From contig JAIEMM010000005.1 of the NCBI GenBank assembly GCA_019752125.1, forward strand, positions 1-58,632: a DNA stretch of 58,632 bases. Reading direction: 5' to 3'. Source of the stretch: Patescibacteria group bacterium. GTDB lineage: Bacteria; Patescibacteriota; Minisyncoccia; Phycocordibacterales; SBAW01. Below are positions 26,670 through 36,027 of this stretch, in pieces. The notes beneath the pieces were generated by a model that saw only the letters and a program-made list of their open reading frames with translations, was not told the origin of the DNA and did no database searches. Each line of letters starts with the position of its first letter. The stretch's first letter is position 1. The translations under genes and the position numbers were made by a program.

Positions 26670-28121
26670 TTATTTCAACACGTTCCAAATATTTGGATCT
26701 TCTGAGCCGTCGAACTTGAAGACGGAGACGCCGCGGACGCCGAGTTTCTTTGCGAGGGCAACTTTGTCAGCAATAGCTTTTGAGTCGCTCCACCACACGA
26801 TGTTAAACGGAGGTTGGAGAGAGGTTGCAAGCGCGCTTTGGGTATATACGTCTGTTGGAGGCAACACTGTATTGCCCCCCGCAGCTACACTGCCAGGAAC
26901 ACTCGCCTGGTCTGAAAGCGACTGAGTCTGTGCTGTCGATTTATACATAAACGAGAGCTCGTTTGCGCTGTTGCGCGATGGTGTTACACCAAGGAGCGAC
27001 GCAAGTTGCGTTGCATAGTTTTGGTTAAAGGCCCATTGAAGTTTGTATTGGTATCCGGAGCCAGATGATGTGACCTTATATTCGTAGCCATAGGTTGGCA
27101 CACCAATAAGAATTTTCTTTCTATCTATAGATTGTGCTGCAAGGCTGACGATAGTCTCTACCCATGTTGGGTCAGCAACTGGAACGTATGGTTGGGCGCG
27201 TGATCCGTTCAAAAGTGTATCAATTGACCCTTGGTCATACGCCATGATCTGTACGCGGTCACAATATTTGTTTATAGCAGCATAGTCGTTAGCATACTCA
27301 GTTGAACCAGCGGGTGGCGTAGCGCCAATACCATAGCGATGCTCAAGCGGCATACGCGCCTCGATAGAGCAATATACCCATTTGTTACCCATGCGCTGAT
27401 ACAGACCTTTCAAGAACGTTGAGAAGTAATCCTTTGTTTCCGCTTTTTTTGCCTCAAAGTCGATATCTATACCGTCAAAGCCCTGCGCTTTTACAAGCGC
27501 GGCAATCTGGTCCTCCATGGCAACACGCTTCTTTGCGTCGCTAAGAACTGCGTGTTCAGCATCGCCATCTCCCCACATAACTGTTGGGATAACACGTACA
27601 CCCTTTGCTTTTGCAGCTTTGATAAATGAAGTCCACGGCTCAGCATTAATATCTCCTGCGTCGGTCACAAGGCCACTACTGGTGACCGTGTATTGAAACG
27701 GGCTTATGTGCGCAAGTTGAGAAAGATGCGGCAAAACATCTGCAGTGCCCTTCGTTGCGTGCCAGTATGGAATCCACCCGCCAAATTCAAGCGGCTTAGT
27801 ATTAGCCGCGGAAGCAGCTGTACTGAGATCTGTATTTAAAATACGCAGCGCTGCTTGAGTCTTAGGGCCCACAACACCATAGCTAGATCCTGAACAGGTA
27901 ATCTTGTTCTGACACTGGAATTTCTTAACTGCAGTAAGAGTTGCTGGACCGAATGTGCCAACATTGTTGCCCGCAGCAAGGAAGTTTTGTGAGATAAGAA
28001 TATTCTGGAGATTCGTAATATCATCTCCCGACATTCCTATAGACATCGTACGCGCCAATGCACTACTTGGAACAAGAACCAGCATAAAAGCTGCGATTAG
28101 TATCGCGCGTTTGAACATCAT
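26670..28121 (-). CDS. Peptidoglycan-binding domain + glycoside hydrolase family 18-type protein, secreted
   Basis: 483 aa; signal peptide, MSGDDITNLQNILISQNF...FGPATLTAVKKFQ (PGB), QGFDGIDIDFEAKKAE (GH18 DxxDxDxE), VQIMAYDQGS. Confidence 0.85.
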   Translation of the reverse strand: MMFKRAILIAAFMLVLVPSSALARTMSIGMSGDDITNLQNILISQNFLAAGNNVGTFGPATLTAVKKFQCQNKITCSGSSYGVVGPKTQAALRILNTDLSTAASAANTKPLEFGGWIPYWHATKGTADVLPHLSQLAHISPFQYTVTSSGLVTDAGDINAEPWTSFIKAAKAKGVRVIPTVMWGDGDAEHAVLSDAKKRVAMEDQIAALVKAQGFDGIDIDFEAKKAETKDYFSTFLKGLYQRMGNKWVYCSIEARMPLEHRYGIGATPPAGSTEYANDYAAINKYCDRVQIMAYDQGSIDTLLNGSRAQPYVPVADPTWVETIVSLAAQSIDRKKILIGVPTYGYEYKVTSSGSGYQYKLQWAFNQNYATQLASLLGVTPSRNSANELSFMYKSTAQTQSLSDQASVPGSVAAGGNTVLPPTDVYTQSALATSLQPPFNIVWWSDSKAIADKVALAKKLGVRGVSVFKFDGSEDPNIWNVLK

Positions 28122-28137
28122 AATTTTATTATAGCAT

Positions 28138-28151
28138 CCGCCAGTTGGCGG
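28138..28151. repeat. Intergenic palindrome CCGCCAGTTGGCGG
   Basis: One mismatch to the two uvrC copies. Confidence 0.7.
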
Positions 28152-28153
28152 GA

Positions 28154-29974
28154 TTATCTACGAGCCTTCGTACGATCCATTTCCGTCAGCCCTTGTTTAC
28201 GTAGACGTACAGAGAGCGGAGTTATTTCAAGATATTCATCTTCAACCATAACTTCCAATCCGCGTTCAATAGTTATCTCGTACGGTGGAACCAAGTTCAT
28301 CGCCTCGTCAGTACCTGAAGCTCTCATGTTTGTGAGTTGCTTGCCCTTGGTTGGGTTTACTGTCATTTCTTCGCCCTTTGATGTGTTGCCGATAACCATG
28401 CCCTCATATACTTCAGTAGCTGGTTTGATATAGAGTGTTCCGCGATCCTGCAAGTTCCAGAGCGAGAAGCCGAGCGTCTTGCCTGATGCCATAGAGATCA
28501 TAGAACCTACCGCGCGTTTTACGATTTCGCCGGCGTATGGGCGGAATTCTACGAAACGTGATGAAAGAATGCCTTCGCCTTTGGTATCCAAGACGAATTG
28601 GCTGCGGTAGCCAAGGAGGCCGCGTGTAGGGCCTTCAAATGTAAGGCGGACTCCATCGCCCTCGCCCATCTTGATATCTTTGAGAATAAATTTGCGTGTG
28701 CCCAAGCGCTCGATAATTGCGCCCTGGTATGTGCTTGGAGTGTCGATAACGACTTCTTCAAACGGCTCGTGCTTTTCCCCGTTCACTTCATGGAAGATAA
28801 CTTGTGGTTGAGAGACCTGCATTTCGTACCCTTCACGGCGCATGTTTTCCAAAAGAATCGCAATGTGCAATTCGCCGCGACCAGACACTTTAAATACATC
28901 GCCGCCGCCTTGTGCGCCGCCCGCTTCATTGCCGAAATCAACTTTAAGGCCCACGTTTACTTCAAGTTCGCGTTCAAGGCGTTCACGGATCTGGCGAGTT
29001 GTAACGAACTTGCCTTCGCGACCTGCGAACGGCGAGTTGTTAACCAAGAAGTTAAGGGTGATCGTAGGCTCATCGACTGCGATTGCTGGCAACGGTTCAG
29101 CATCTACTGAGTCGCAGATAGTTTCTCCGATGAAAATGTCTGTAAGGCCTGCAATAAGGACGATGTCCCCTGCCTGCGCTTCTGTTGCTTCGACTTTCTG
29201 CAAGCCTTTGAAGCTAAACATCCTGATAACCTTGCCGGTACGAACTTCGCCGGTTGGCTTTTTGATAGTTACAGACTGACCTGTTTTAATTTTGCCTTCG
29301 TAGATGCGGGCAACTGCCAAGCGGCCAAGGAAGTTGTCGTAGCCGAGGTTGAAAGGCTGCGCGCGGAGAGGCTTGTCTTCCAAACCCTTACCTGCTGCAG
29401 GAACTTTCTCCAAGATCATATCCAAAAGCGGAGTAAGGTCTGTTGATTCGTCAGTGAGTTTGCGCTTTGCGATGCCCTGGCGGCCAATGGCATACATAAC
29501 TGGGAAGTCAGATTGTTCATCTGTAGCACCGAGTTCCAAGAAAAGTTCAAGCACTTGTTCTTCTGCACGTGCAGGGTCTGCAGCTGGCTTGTCGATCTTG
29601 TTAATAACAACGATAGGCTTGAGGCCAAGCTCAAGAGACTTCTTCAATACAAAGCGGGTCTGGGGCATTGGGCCTTCCTGTGCGTCAACAACAAGAAGCA
29701 CAGAGTCGATAGAGCGGAGCACGCGCTCAACTTCAGAACCGAAGTCTGCGTGGCCCGGAGTGTCTACGATATTGATCTTTACGTCTTTATAGAAAATTGC
29801 CGCAGGCTTCGAGTAGATGGTGATACCGCGTTCGCGCTCGAGGTCGTTTGAGTCCATTGAAACGCCTTCTTCTGCAGCGCCAGTCTGGCGCATCAAAGCG
29901 TCGGTCAAGGTAGTCTTGCCGTGGTCCACGTGAGCGATAATTGCAATATTTCTTATTTCCATAGTTTTAAACAA
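28154..29974 (-). CDS. typA: Translational GTPase TypA/BipA
   Basis: 606 aa; [60 protein letters not shown]. Confidence 0.96.
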   Translation of the reverse strand: MFKTMEIRNIAIIAHVDHGKTTLTDALMRQTGAAEEGVSMDSNDLERERGITIYSKPAAIFYKDVKINIVDTPGHADFGSEVERVLRSIDSVLLVVDAQEGPMPQTRFVLKKSLELGLKPIVVINKIDKPAADPARAEEQVLELFLELGATDEQSDFPVMYAIGRQGIAKRKLTDESTDLTPLLDMILEKVPAAGKGLEDKPLRAQPFNLGYDNFLGRLAVARIYEGKIKTGQSVTIKKPTGEVRTGKVIRMFSFKGLQKVEATEAQAGDIVLIAGLTDIFIGETICDSVDAEPLPAIAVDEPTITLNFLVNNSPFAGREGKFVTTRQIRERLERELEVNVGLKVDFGNEAGGAQGGGDVFKVSGRGELHIAILLENMRREGYEMQVSQPQVIFHEVNGEKHEPFEEVVIDTPSTYQGAIIERLGTRKFILKDIKMGEGDGVRLTFEGPTRGLLGYRSQFVLDTKGEGILSSRFVEFRPYAGEIVKRAVGSMISMASGKTLGFSLWNLQDRGTLYIKPATEVYEGMVIGNTSKGEEMTVNPTKGKQLTNMRASGTDEAMNLVPPYEITIERGLEVMVEDEYLEITPLSVRLRKQGLTEMDRTKARR

Positions 29975-30027
29975 AAATGCGGGCGATTCCCGCGATTACC
30001 CTCATACAATACCAGAAAAATTGATTT

Positions 30028-30324
30028 TTACAACATCTGTTTGACCTGCTCGCCTATCATCTTTTCAATGCGGCCTTCGAACATGCGAAGCATGAGGGGA
30101 AGCTTTGCATCGACTATAAATTCTTTCTCATCCACCACGAGAGTGCCTGAAATATGCTGGCCTTGGCCAGTAAATGCGAAAGTGAGTTTGTTGCCCTCCC
30201 ACTCCTCTTTTTCAATAGTGAGTTGGTCTTTAACCTGAGGGTTTACCTTAACCTGTTCGAGTGCAGATTTTACACGGTCTATTCCTTGCTGTGTTCCGAA
30301 TTTATTTGGTACTTGGATATGCAT
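30028..30324 (-). CDS. Polyhydroxyalkanoic acid system (PHA_gran_rgn)-like small protein
   Basis: MHIQVPNKFGTQQGIDRVKSALEQV...FTGQGQHISGTLVVDEKEFIVDAKLPLMLRMFEGRIEKMIGEQVKQML. Confidence 0.65.
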   Translation of the reverse strand: MHIQVPNKFGTQQGIDRVKSALEQVKVNPQVKDQLTIEKEEWEGNKLTFAFTGQGQHISGTLVVDEKEFIVDAKLPLMLRMFEGRIEKMIGEQVKQML

Positions 30325-30369
30325 TACTAGAGTATATAAAGTCAGGGGCGAACGTGCTAGCATGCGTTC

Positions 30370-31656
30370 ATGAAAAACCCTGGGGAGCAGATATGGGACG
30401 TGTGCGTTATAGGAGGCGGCCCTGCCGGCATGATGGCGGCTATTAGCGCGGCCGAACTTGGCGCCGAAGTCATCCTTATTGAAAAGAACGCTACGCTTGG
30501 CAAAAAACTCCTTATAACCGGTGGCGGACGCTGCAATGTCTGCAACGCACAGGAAGATGTACGAAAACTGCTTTCAAAATTTAAAGGCAGCGATAAATTT
30601 CTTTTTTCAGCATTTTCTCAGTGGGCTACGAAAGAAACGTTGGACTTTTTCCATTCGCACGGCATGGAAACAAAAGAAGAAGCACTGATGCGTGTATTTC
30701 CAGCAAGTAATACAGCGCAGTCAGTATGGGATGTATTGGTATCAGACCTTAAAAAATATTCTGTAACAGTACTTTCAAACTCCCCCGTCGTACATATGGA
30801 GAAAGAAGGAGAAGAGATTATCTCTGTAACACTGAAAACCCCCACAAAAGGAGCTCGCGGGGCAGGTAAAGAAATTCGGGCAAAAAAATTTATTTTGGCA
30901 ACAGGCGGCAAATCACGCCCAGAAACAGGTTCAACTGGTGATGGGTATGAGTGGTTAAAAGAAATTGGCCACAACGTTACTGGAACAAACGCTGCACTAG
31001 TGCCCGTAGAAGTTAAAGATTCGTGGGTAAGGAAACTTGCAGGTGTGAGTGTGCCGGAAGTAAAAATCAGCATCTTTCAAAACGATGTAAAGCAAGATTC
31101 TAAAATTGGGAAACTACTCTTTACTCATGTCGGCGTAAGCGGCCCCACTATTTTAAATATGAGCCGTGATATTGGAGAGCTTTTGAAATATGGAGAAGTG
31201 GTGCTTGAAATAGATTTCTGCCCAACCCTCGCCTACGATGCGCTCAATACGAAGCTCCAAAAAATATTTGCTGCGAACGACAAGAAGAAACTTAAAAATA
31301 GTTTGGCTGATGTACTTCCTTCAGCGGCTGTTCCAATACTTTTAGCTGAAGTAGATATTGATGGCGAGACGCCATGCAACAGCGTTACACGCGAGGTACG
31401 CCTTTTGCTTATGAAAGTACTTAAACACGCTTCTATGGAAGTAACCAAACTACAGGGTATGGAAAAAGCGGTCATTACCTCCGGCGGTGTCGTTCTTGAA
31501 GAAGTAGATTTTAAAACAATGCAGTCGCGCCTTTTCCCTAACCTCTATCTCATTGGAGATATATTAAATGTAGACAGGCCGTCCGGCGGCTACAGCTTGC
31601 AGCTGTGCTGGACGACAGGACACGTCGCCGGCACACACGCAGCAAAATACTTATGA
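30370..31656 (+). CDS. NAD(P)/FAD-dependent flavoprotein of the HI0933/BaiN/YhiN family
   Basis: 428 aa; VCVIGGGPAGMMAAISAAELGAEVILIEKNATLGKKLLITGGGRCNVCN...ITSGGVVLEEVDFKTMQSRLFPNLYLIGDILNVDRPSGGYSLQLCWTTGHVAG. Confidence 0.92.
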   Translation: MKNPGEQIWDVCVIGGGPAGMMAAISAAELGAEVILIEKNATLGKKLLITGGGRCNVCNAQEDVRKLLSKFKGSDKFLFSAFSQWATKETLDFFHSHGMETKEEALMRVFPASNTAQSVWDVLVSDLKKYSVTVLSNSPVVHMEKEGEEIISVTLKTPTKGARGAGKEIRAKKFILATGGKSRPETGSTGDGYEWLKEIGHNVTGTNAALVPVEVKDSWVRKLAGVSVPEVKISIFQNDVKQDSKIGKLLFTHVGVSGPTILNMSRDIGELLKYGEVVLEIDFCPTLAYDALNTKLQKIFAANDKKKLKNSLADVLPSAAVPILLAEVDIDGETPCNSVTREVRLLLMKVLKHASMEVTKLQGMEKAVITSGGVVLEEVDFKTMQSRLFPNLYLIGDILNVDRPSGGYSLQLCWTTGHVAGTHAAKYL

Positions 31657-31690
31657 AAAGAAAAACCGCCAATCTCGAAAGATGGCGGCG
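31656..31690 (-). terminator. Rho-independent terminator of the 23S-like RNA
   Basis: Minus strand CCGCCATCTTTCGAGATTGGCGGTTTTTCTTTTC. Confidence 0.8.
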
Positions 31691-32045
31691 AAGAATGAGG
31701 TGAGGAACTTGGTTTAGGCTTAGAAGATTTAACGCTCCCGAGACGCTGACCGAGAGGTCAGTTCTCTGGCGGAACTTGGCTGCACCTAACGGCTTAACCT
31801 ATGTCTCCCATATTCTCCATGAGCTGTTACCACTCATAGATACTCGAATCCAACCGCGACCCTTTTCATACGGGGCTGTAACCCTCTGTGGCGCTACTTC
31901 TCAGAAGCTTTTTATAAGGTCTTTGGTGGCCTTGGCCCACTCCAGCCGATTTCTCAACCGGAATCTCGTTTGATTTCTTCCTCGTTCCTCTGAGTGGAGT
32001 CTACACCTAGAAAATACTGGTTGCAAGACGTTCATGCAGCCCACT
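31656..32045 (-). ncRNA. Orphan structured RNA homologous to part of 23S rRNA domain I (diverged fragment)
   Basis: Minus strand has, in order, CGAGGAAGAAATCAAACGAGATTCC (cf. 23S CGAGGAAAAGAAATCAACCGAGATTCC), CACAGAGGGTTACAGCCCCGTA (cf. GATACAGGGTGACAGCCCCGTA) and GAATATGGGAGACATAGGTTAAGCC (cf. GAATATGGGGGGACCATCCTCCAAGGCT) with near-23S spacing; closing helix GGCTGCA/TGCAGCC (32041-32035 with 31784-31778); terminator at 31656-31690. Confidence 0.7.
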
Positions 32046-32046
32046 C

Positions 32047-33180
32047 TTAATCGACCTTAAATAGTCGTTGATATTTTTTATCTTTTCCTTTGCGCCATGC
32101 GGCAAGCAGATACCCTGACATAAAACTCATAACAAAGCCTGCTCCGCCAAAACCAGCCGAAAGAAAAATTGGTTTGCCGGGCACTTTCCCAATGTACGGC
32201 ACGCTACGTTTTGTAGGAAAAAAGATTCCACTCCAACCACCTTCGTGTTTGTGCGATGCGTCGATCCCAAGCACAGTGCGAGAAAATGTATGCAAACTGG
32301 TGTGATATTTTTCTTCTGTGTTTTTATTTTTTTGATACTGTGCCTCCTGTATATCTTCGCCTCCTACCCACAAGCGGTTCCCGCCGAAGCTCCGTATGTA
32401 GTGGTACGGGCGCTCAATGTCCGAAGACACCGACGAGCGAAACAGCTTCTTCATGTTGTTCTTTTTATAGGAAAGTACAAACGTACGGATACGGCCAACA
32501 TGTTTTGCATACTGAGGCAACAAGTCGAGACCACCTGTGGCAACAATAACTTCTTTGCACGATATAACGTTTCCATTTTCCAAATGCACCTGCGCAACTG
32601 TTTTTTGGGTAGCGATTTTTGAAACAGGCGCATTGTATGTGATGCTGCCACCATGTTTTTGTATTCCACGTTTTAATGCCTTCAACAGTGCCTGGTTGTT
32701 TGACTGGCCTTCATCTACAATGGTCAGGGCAGAATAAAAGTTTGGGTGGAGTGCGCGTGCATCTTCAGTAAACGTAACGTTAGCGCCAATTTTTTTATAC
32801 AATTCATATTTCTTCCTGAGTATCTCTCTCCCGCGCTCGTGTGTGCTCACAATATGTCCAGGCAGACGACGCGTCTCAAAATGAACCTCCCCTTTTCTAT
32901 GTGCAAACGCCTCAAGATGCTTGAACCCCTCTTCTGAAAGATTCCATATATCGCGTGCACCTGCGAGGCCAAACTTTTTCAGCACATACTCCCAATCTAT
33001 ATCTGCATCGTGATTCATCTCTGCTGTGGAAGCGAAGCTCGCGCTTTCTGTACCGGCACCCTTTTCAAACACTGCGACAGAGTATCCGTCTAACAATAGA
33101 TGGTACGCCGCAGACAACCCGGCAATACCGGCCCCTATCACAACCATGTCGTATATCTTTGTATCCTGATCCATTTTCAT
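32047..33180 (-). CDS. FAD-dependent oxidoreductase (DAO/glycine oxidase-like)
   Basis: 377 aa; DMVVIGAGIAGLSAAYHLLLDGYSVAVFEKG...KPIFLSAGFGGAGFVMSFMSGYLLA. Confidence 0.88.
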   Translation of the reverse strand: MKMDQDTKIYDMVVIGAGIAGLSAAYHLLLDGYSVAVFEKGAGTESASFASTAEMNHDADIDWEYVLKKFGLAGARDIWNLSEEGFKHLEAFAHRKGEVHFETRRLPGHIVSTHERGREILRKKYELYKKIGANVTFTEDARALHPNFYSALTIVDEGQSNNQALLKALKRGIQKHGGSITYNAPVSKIATQKTVAQVHLENGNVISCKEVIVATGGLDLLPQYAKHVGRIRTFVLSYKKNNMKKLFRSSVSSDIERPYHYIRSFGGNRLWVGGEDIQEAQYQKNKNTEEKYHTSLHTFSRTVLGIDASHKHEGGWSGIFFPTKRSVPYIGKVPGKPIFLSAGFGGAGFVMSFMSGYLLAAWRKGKDKKYQRLFKVD

Positions 33181-33187
33181 GGAGCTT

Positions 33188-34657
33188 TTATTTATCCAAA
33201 TCTAGAACTTCGTCCATACGAATTTTCTCTACGAATTCTGGGACGTGTGAGACAAGAACCATCGCACCTTCATATTTATTGAGAGCTTCAGCAATAACAG
33301 GAATATGGCGGAAGTTTATATGGTTGGTTGGTTCGTCGAGAATAAGAAGGCCTGGGCGGAGCAACATCAAGCGCGCAAAGGCAACGAGACCCTTCTGCCC
33401 CTCTGAGAGATTTCCAATCTTTGCATAGACAAGGTCGCCAGTGATCAAGAAGCGTGCAGCCATGCGGCGCAGATCTTCCTCAATAAGTTTTTCCATTACC
33501 GCACCAAGCTCTTGGTAGACGGTTTTATCAAAATCCAAGTTCGAGAAGTCTTGGCGGTAATACCCCACACGAGTGCCTTCCAAAATAGTTGTTCCCTCTG
33601 CTGTACCGTTAACAATACTTTCAAGGAGAGTCGTTTTACCGATGCCGTTAGGGCCTCTCAAAAGGAGGTGCTGATTTCTCTTAAGTTTTATTTCTGCCTT
33701 ACGCTTTGTCTCCTTACCATTCTTTATTGTTTTAAAGCTGGTGATAGTAAGAATGTCGCCGATCAAATCTGGCTGTGATGGAATGACAAAGGGAGCAATG
33801 GTGCGGTCTTCTTTGCGCACATCAACAATCTCCTCTTCAAGCTCTTCTGCTTTTTCGCGCATGCGCTTTGCCACCATACGCATCTGGCCTCCCTTGTTCG
33901 CAAAGAAGTTAGCTTTGTCTTTATTTTCTTGAATCTGCTTTGCGAGGAGTGCATTTGCGCGGTTTTCTTTTTCAATACGTATTGTGATTTCCTTCACCAC
34001 GTCAAAATAGTTACCGACATACTGCTCTACCTTGTGTGTATGTACGTCCAAGTACAGAACTCCTTGTGTAAACGAGTTTAGGAATTCTGCATCGTGAGAA
34101 ATGACGATAACTGTCTTCTTATATTCCTGGAGGAATTTCTTGAGGTGGTCGATACCCGCCTTGTCGAGATTGTTTGTAGGCTCGTCCAAAAGCAAAAGGT
34201 CCGGGTCTTGTATAAGCGCAGAGGCAAGGAGAAGACGCGCCTGCTGTCCACCAGAAAATGACTTAATGATACGGTCATGGTCTGGGATGCTCAGATTTAC
34301 TGCATCAAGCACCTTGTCGATGCGTGGGTCGATATCGTACTTCTTTTCTGTAAACATCTTCTGGAAAAAATCACGGATGGTGAGTTCTAGGTCAGGACGA
34401 GGAATAACTTGGCGAGCTGTTGCTACGCTCATTCCCTCTTCGACAATAATCTCTCCTTCGGCTGTATCTGATGAATCCAAATCAAGTTCGCCTGTAAGCA
34501 ACTTAAACAAGGTGCTCTTACCTGCACCGTTCTGCCCCATGAGGGTAATCTTCCCACCACGGCGCACATTGAAGCTCACCTCATCAAGGATTTTCTTTTT
34601 TGGTCCGAAGTCGAAAGACACCTCTTCGAACCGAACTATAGTATCGCCCTTAGCCAT
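33188..34657 (-). CDS. ABC-F family ATP-binding protein
   Basis: 489 aa; two ABC cassettes (LMGQNGAGKSTLFKLLTGE, LLRGPNGIGKTTLLESIV), FSGGQQARLLLASALIQDPDLLLLDEPTNNLD. Confidence 0.93.
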   Translation of the reverse strand: MAKGDTIVRFEEVSFDFGPKKKILDEVSFNVRRGGKITLMGQNGAGKSTLFKLLTGELDLDSSDTAEGEIIVEEGMSVATARQVIPRPDLELTIRDFFQKMFTEKKYDIDPRIDKVLDAVNLSIPDHDRIIKSFSGGQQARLLLASALIQDPDLLLLDEPTNNLDKAGIDHLKKFLQEYKKTVIVISHDAEFLNSFTQGVLYLDVHTHKVEQYVGNYFDVVKEITIRIEKENRANALLAKQIQENKDKANFFANKGGQMRMVAKRMREKAEELEEEIVDVRKEDRTIAPFVIPSQPDLIGDILTITSFKTIKNGKETKRKAEIKLKRNQHLLLRGPNGIGKTTLLESIVNGTAEGTTILEGTRVGYYRQDFSNLDFDKTVYQELGAVMEKLIEEDLRRMAARFLITGDLVYAKIGNLSEGQKGLVAFARLMLLRPGLLILDEPTNHINFRHIPVIAEALNKYEGAMVLVSHVPEFVEKIRMDEVLDLDK

Positions 34658-34681
34658 CGCTCTAAGGTAGCGTATTTTTAC

Positions 34682-35323
34682 TTATTTTGAAAGCTTTTTC
34701 TTCACTACCTTCTTTATCGGTTTTGCCTCATCAGCCAAACGCCACATATACCACGAAGCAATTGATGCATGTTCGCGCCAGTCTTTTGCCAGCTTTTCCA
34801 TCTGTGCAGGGCTTGGGAGTTTTTTGAGACCGTAAAAGATCTGAAATCCTTTTTGAACACCTAAGTCCCCTGTTGGAAGCACGTCCAAGCGCTCAAGTGT
34901 GAACATTAAAAACATATGCGCAGTCCAAACACCAATTCCCTTTACTGCTGTTACGTGCGCAATAACCTCCTCGTTGGTCATCTTCTTAAACTTCTTATGC
35001 TGCACAGTGCCATCTACAAACTTTTCAGCCAAGTCTTTTATATATGAAGATTTTTGAGACGAGAGTCCTGCCTCACGCAATTTCTGCAAAGGCATTGCAA
35101 GCACATCTTCAGGCGTAGGAAATCTCTTATTAGGAAAGAGTTCAGTGAAACGTTTAAAAATAGTTGCAGCAGCTTTTCCAGAAACCTGCTGGTACACGAT
35201 AGAGCGGACAAGTGCTTCAAAGGGCTTGGCTTCACGGCCAAGTTTTGCTTCGCCGTGTTTTTTGATCAGCGCAGCAAAGCGCTTATCTTTTTTGAGAACC
35301 TTTAGGGACGCTTCGTATGCCAT
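34682..35323 (-). CDS. DNA-3-methyladenine glycosylase II-like (HhH-GPD)
   Basis: 213 aa; FEALVRSIVYQQVSGKAAATIFKRF...VTAVKGIGVWTAHMFLMFTLERLDVLPTGDLGVQKG. Confidence 0.9.
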   Translation of the reverse strand: MAYEASLKVLKKDKRFAALIKKHGEAKLGREAKPFEALVRSIVYQQVSGKAAATIFKRFTELFPNKRFPTPEDVLAMPLQKLREAGLSSQKSSYIKDLAEKFVDGTVQHKKFKKMTNEEVIAHVTAVKGIGVWTAHMFLMFTLERLDVLPTGDLGVQKGFQIFYGLKKLPSPAQMEKLAKDWREHASIASWYMWRLADEAKPIKKVVKKKLSK

Positions 35324-36027
35324 TGGTAGAGCGTAATAGCTGCCGCTGCTGCAACGTTGAGAGATTCTGCGTGCGGTTCGATCGGAATAGAAATAACTTT
35401 ATCGCAAAGCTGAGTAACTTTACCTAAGCCTTGAGCTTCGTTACCCATAATAAAGACTGCTGGTGTATCAAACACTTCTGTGTGTAGTGAGTTTTTACCC
35501 TCGCCTGCCAAACCATAGACACGATAGCCTTTCTTCTTTAGATCAGAAATAGTTTGCTGAAGGTTTGAGATAGAAACAAGTGGTACGGTAAATGCTAGCC
35601 CAGCTGATGCCTTGATAACTGCGCCGCTAATAGGTGCCTGCTTTACGCTTGGCATAAGCACTGCACCTGCACCAAAAGCTGCAGCTGAACGAATCACCGC
35701 GCCGACGTTGTGGGGATCTTGAACTTCATTGAGCAGCACGATGGGTTTTGAAGTATCCGTAGGCTGCCACTTTTCGTACGGAATCAAAATGCTTGAAAGC
35801 GAGATAAGTGCCACCGCGCCTTGATGTGGAGCGTTTCTCTCAACCCAAGACGTTGCCTTGCGTGGGTCGAGTACTTCAATAGGCACACCGCTTTGCTGCG
35901 CGAGTTTTTTCAACCCGCCGTCCTTCATGTCCTTTGCAAAATAGACGTGGCGCACTGCAAGCGGAACGTTCTTAAGCGCTTCTGTGAGCGCATGCCTACC
36001 GTATATGTAAATTTTATTTTGTTTCAT
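35302..36027 (-). CDS. rlmB: TrmH-family RNA 2'-O-methyltransferase (RlmB-like)
   Basis: 241 aa; IYIYGRHALTEALKN, VLLNEVQDPHNVGAVIRSAAAFGAGAVLM, FIMGNEAQGL, SIPIEPHAESLNVAAAAAI. Confidence 0.88.
   Translation of the reverse strand: MKQNKIYIYGRHALTEALKNVPLAVRHVYFAKDMKDGGLKKLAQQSGVPIEVLDPRKATSWVERNAPHQGAVALISLSSILIPYEKWQPTDTSKPIVLLNEVQDPHNVGAVIRSAAAFGAGAVLMPSVKQAPISGAVIKASAGLAFTVPLVSISNLQQTISDLKKKGYRVYGLAGEGKNSLHTEVFDTPAVFIMGNEAQGLGKVTQLCDKVISIPIEPHAESLNVAAAAAITLYQWHTKRP

Noticed and set aside
31656-32045. RNase P RNA or tmRNA at this locus
   Set aside because: No GAGGAAAGTCCGGGC / ACAGAA-type RNase P core or tmRNA GGGGCTG...TTCGA ends; the collinear 23S blocks explain it better.
34101-34670. 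189-aa plus ORF
   Set aside because: Antisense to the ABC-F gene with low-complexity Ser/Arg composition typical of shadow ORFs.
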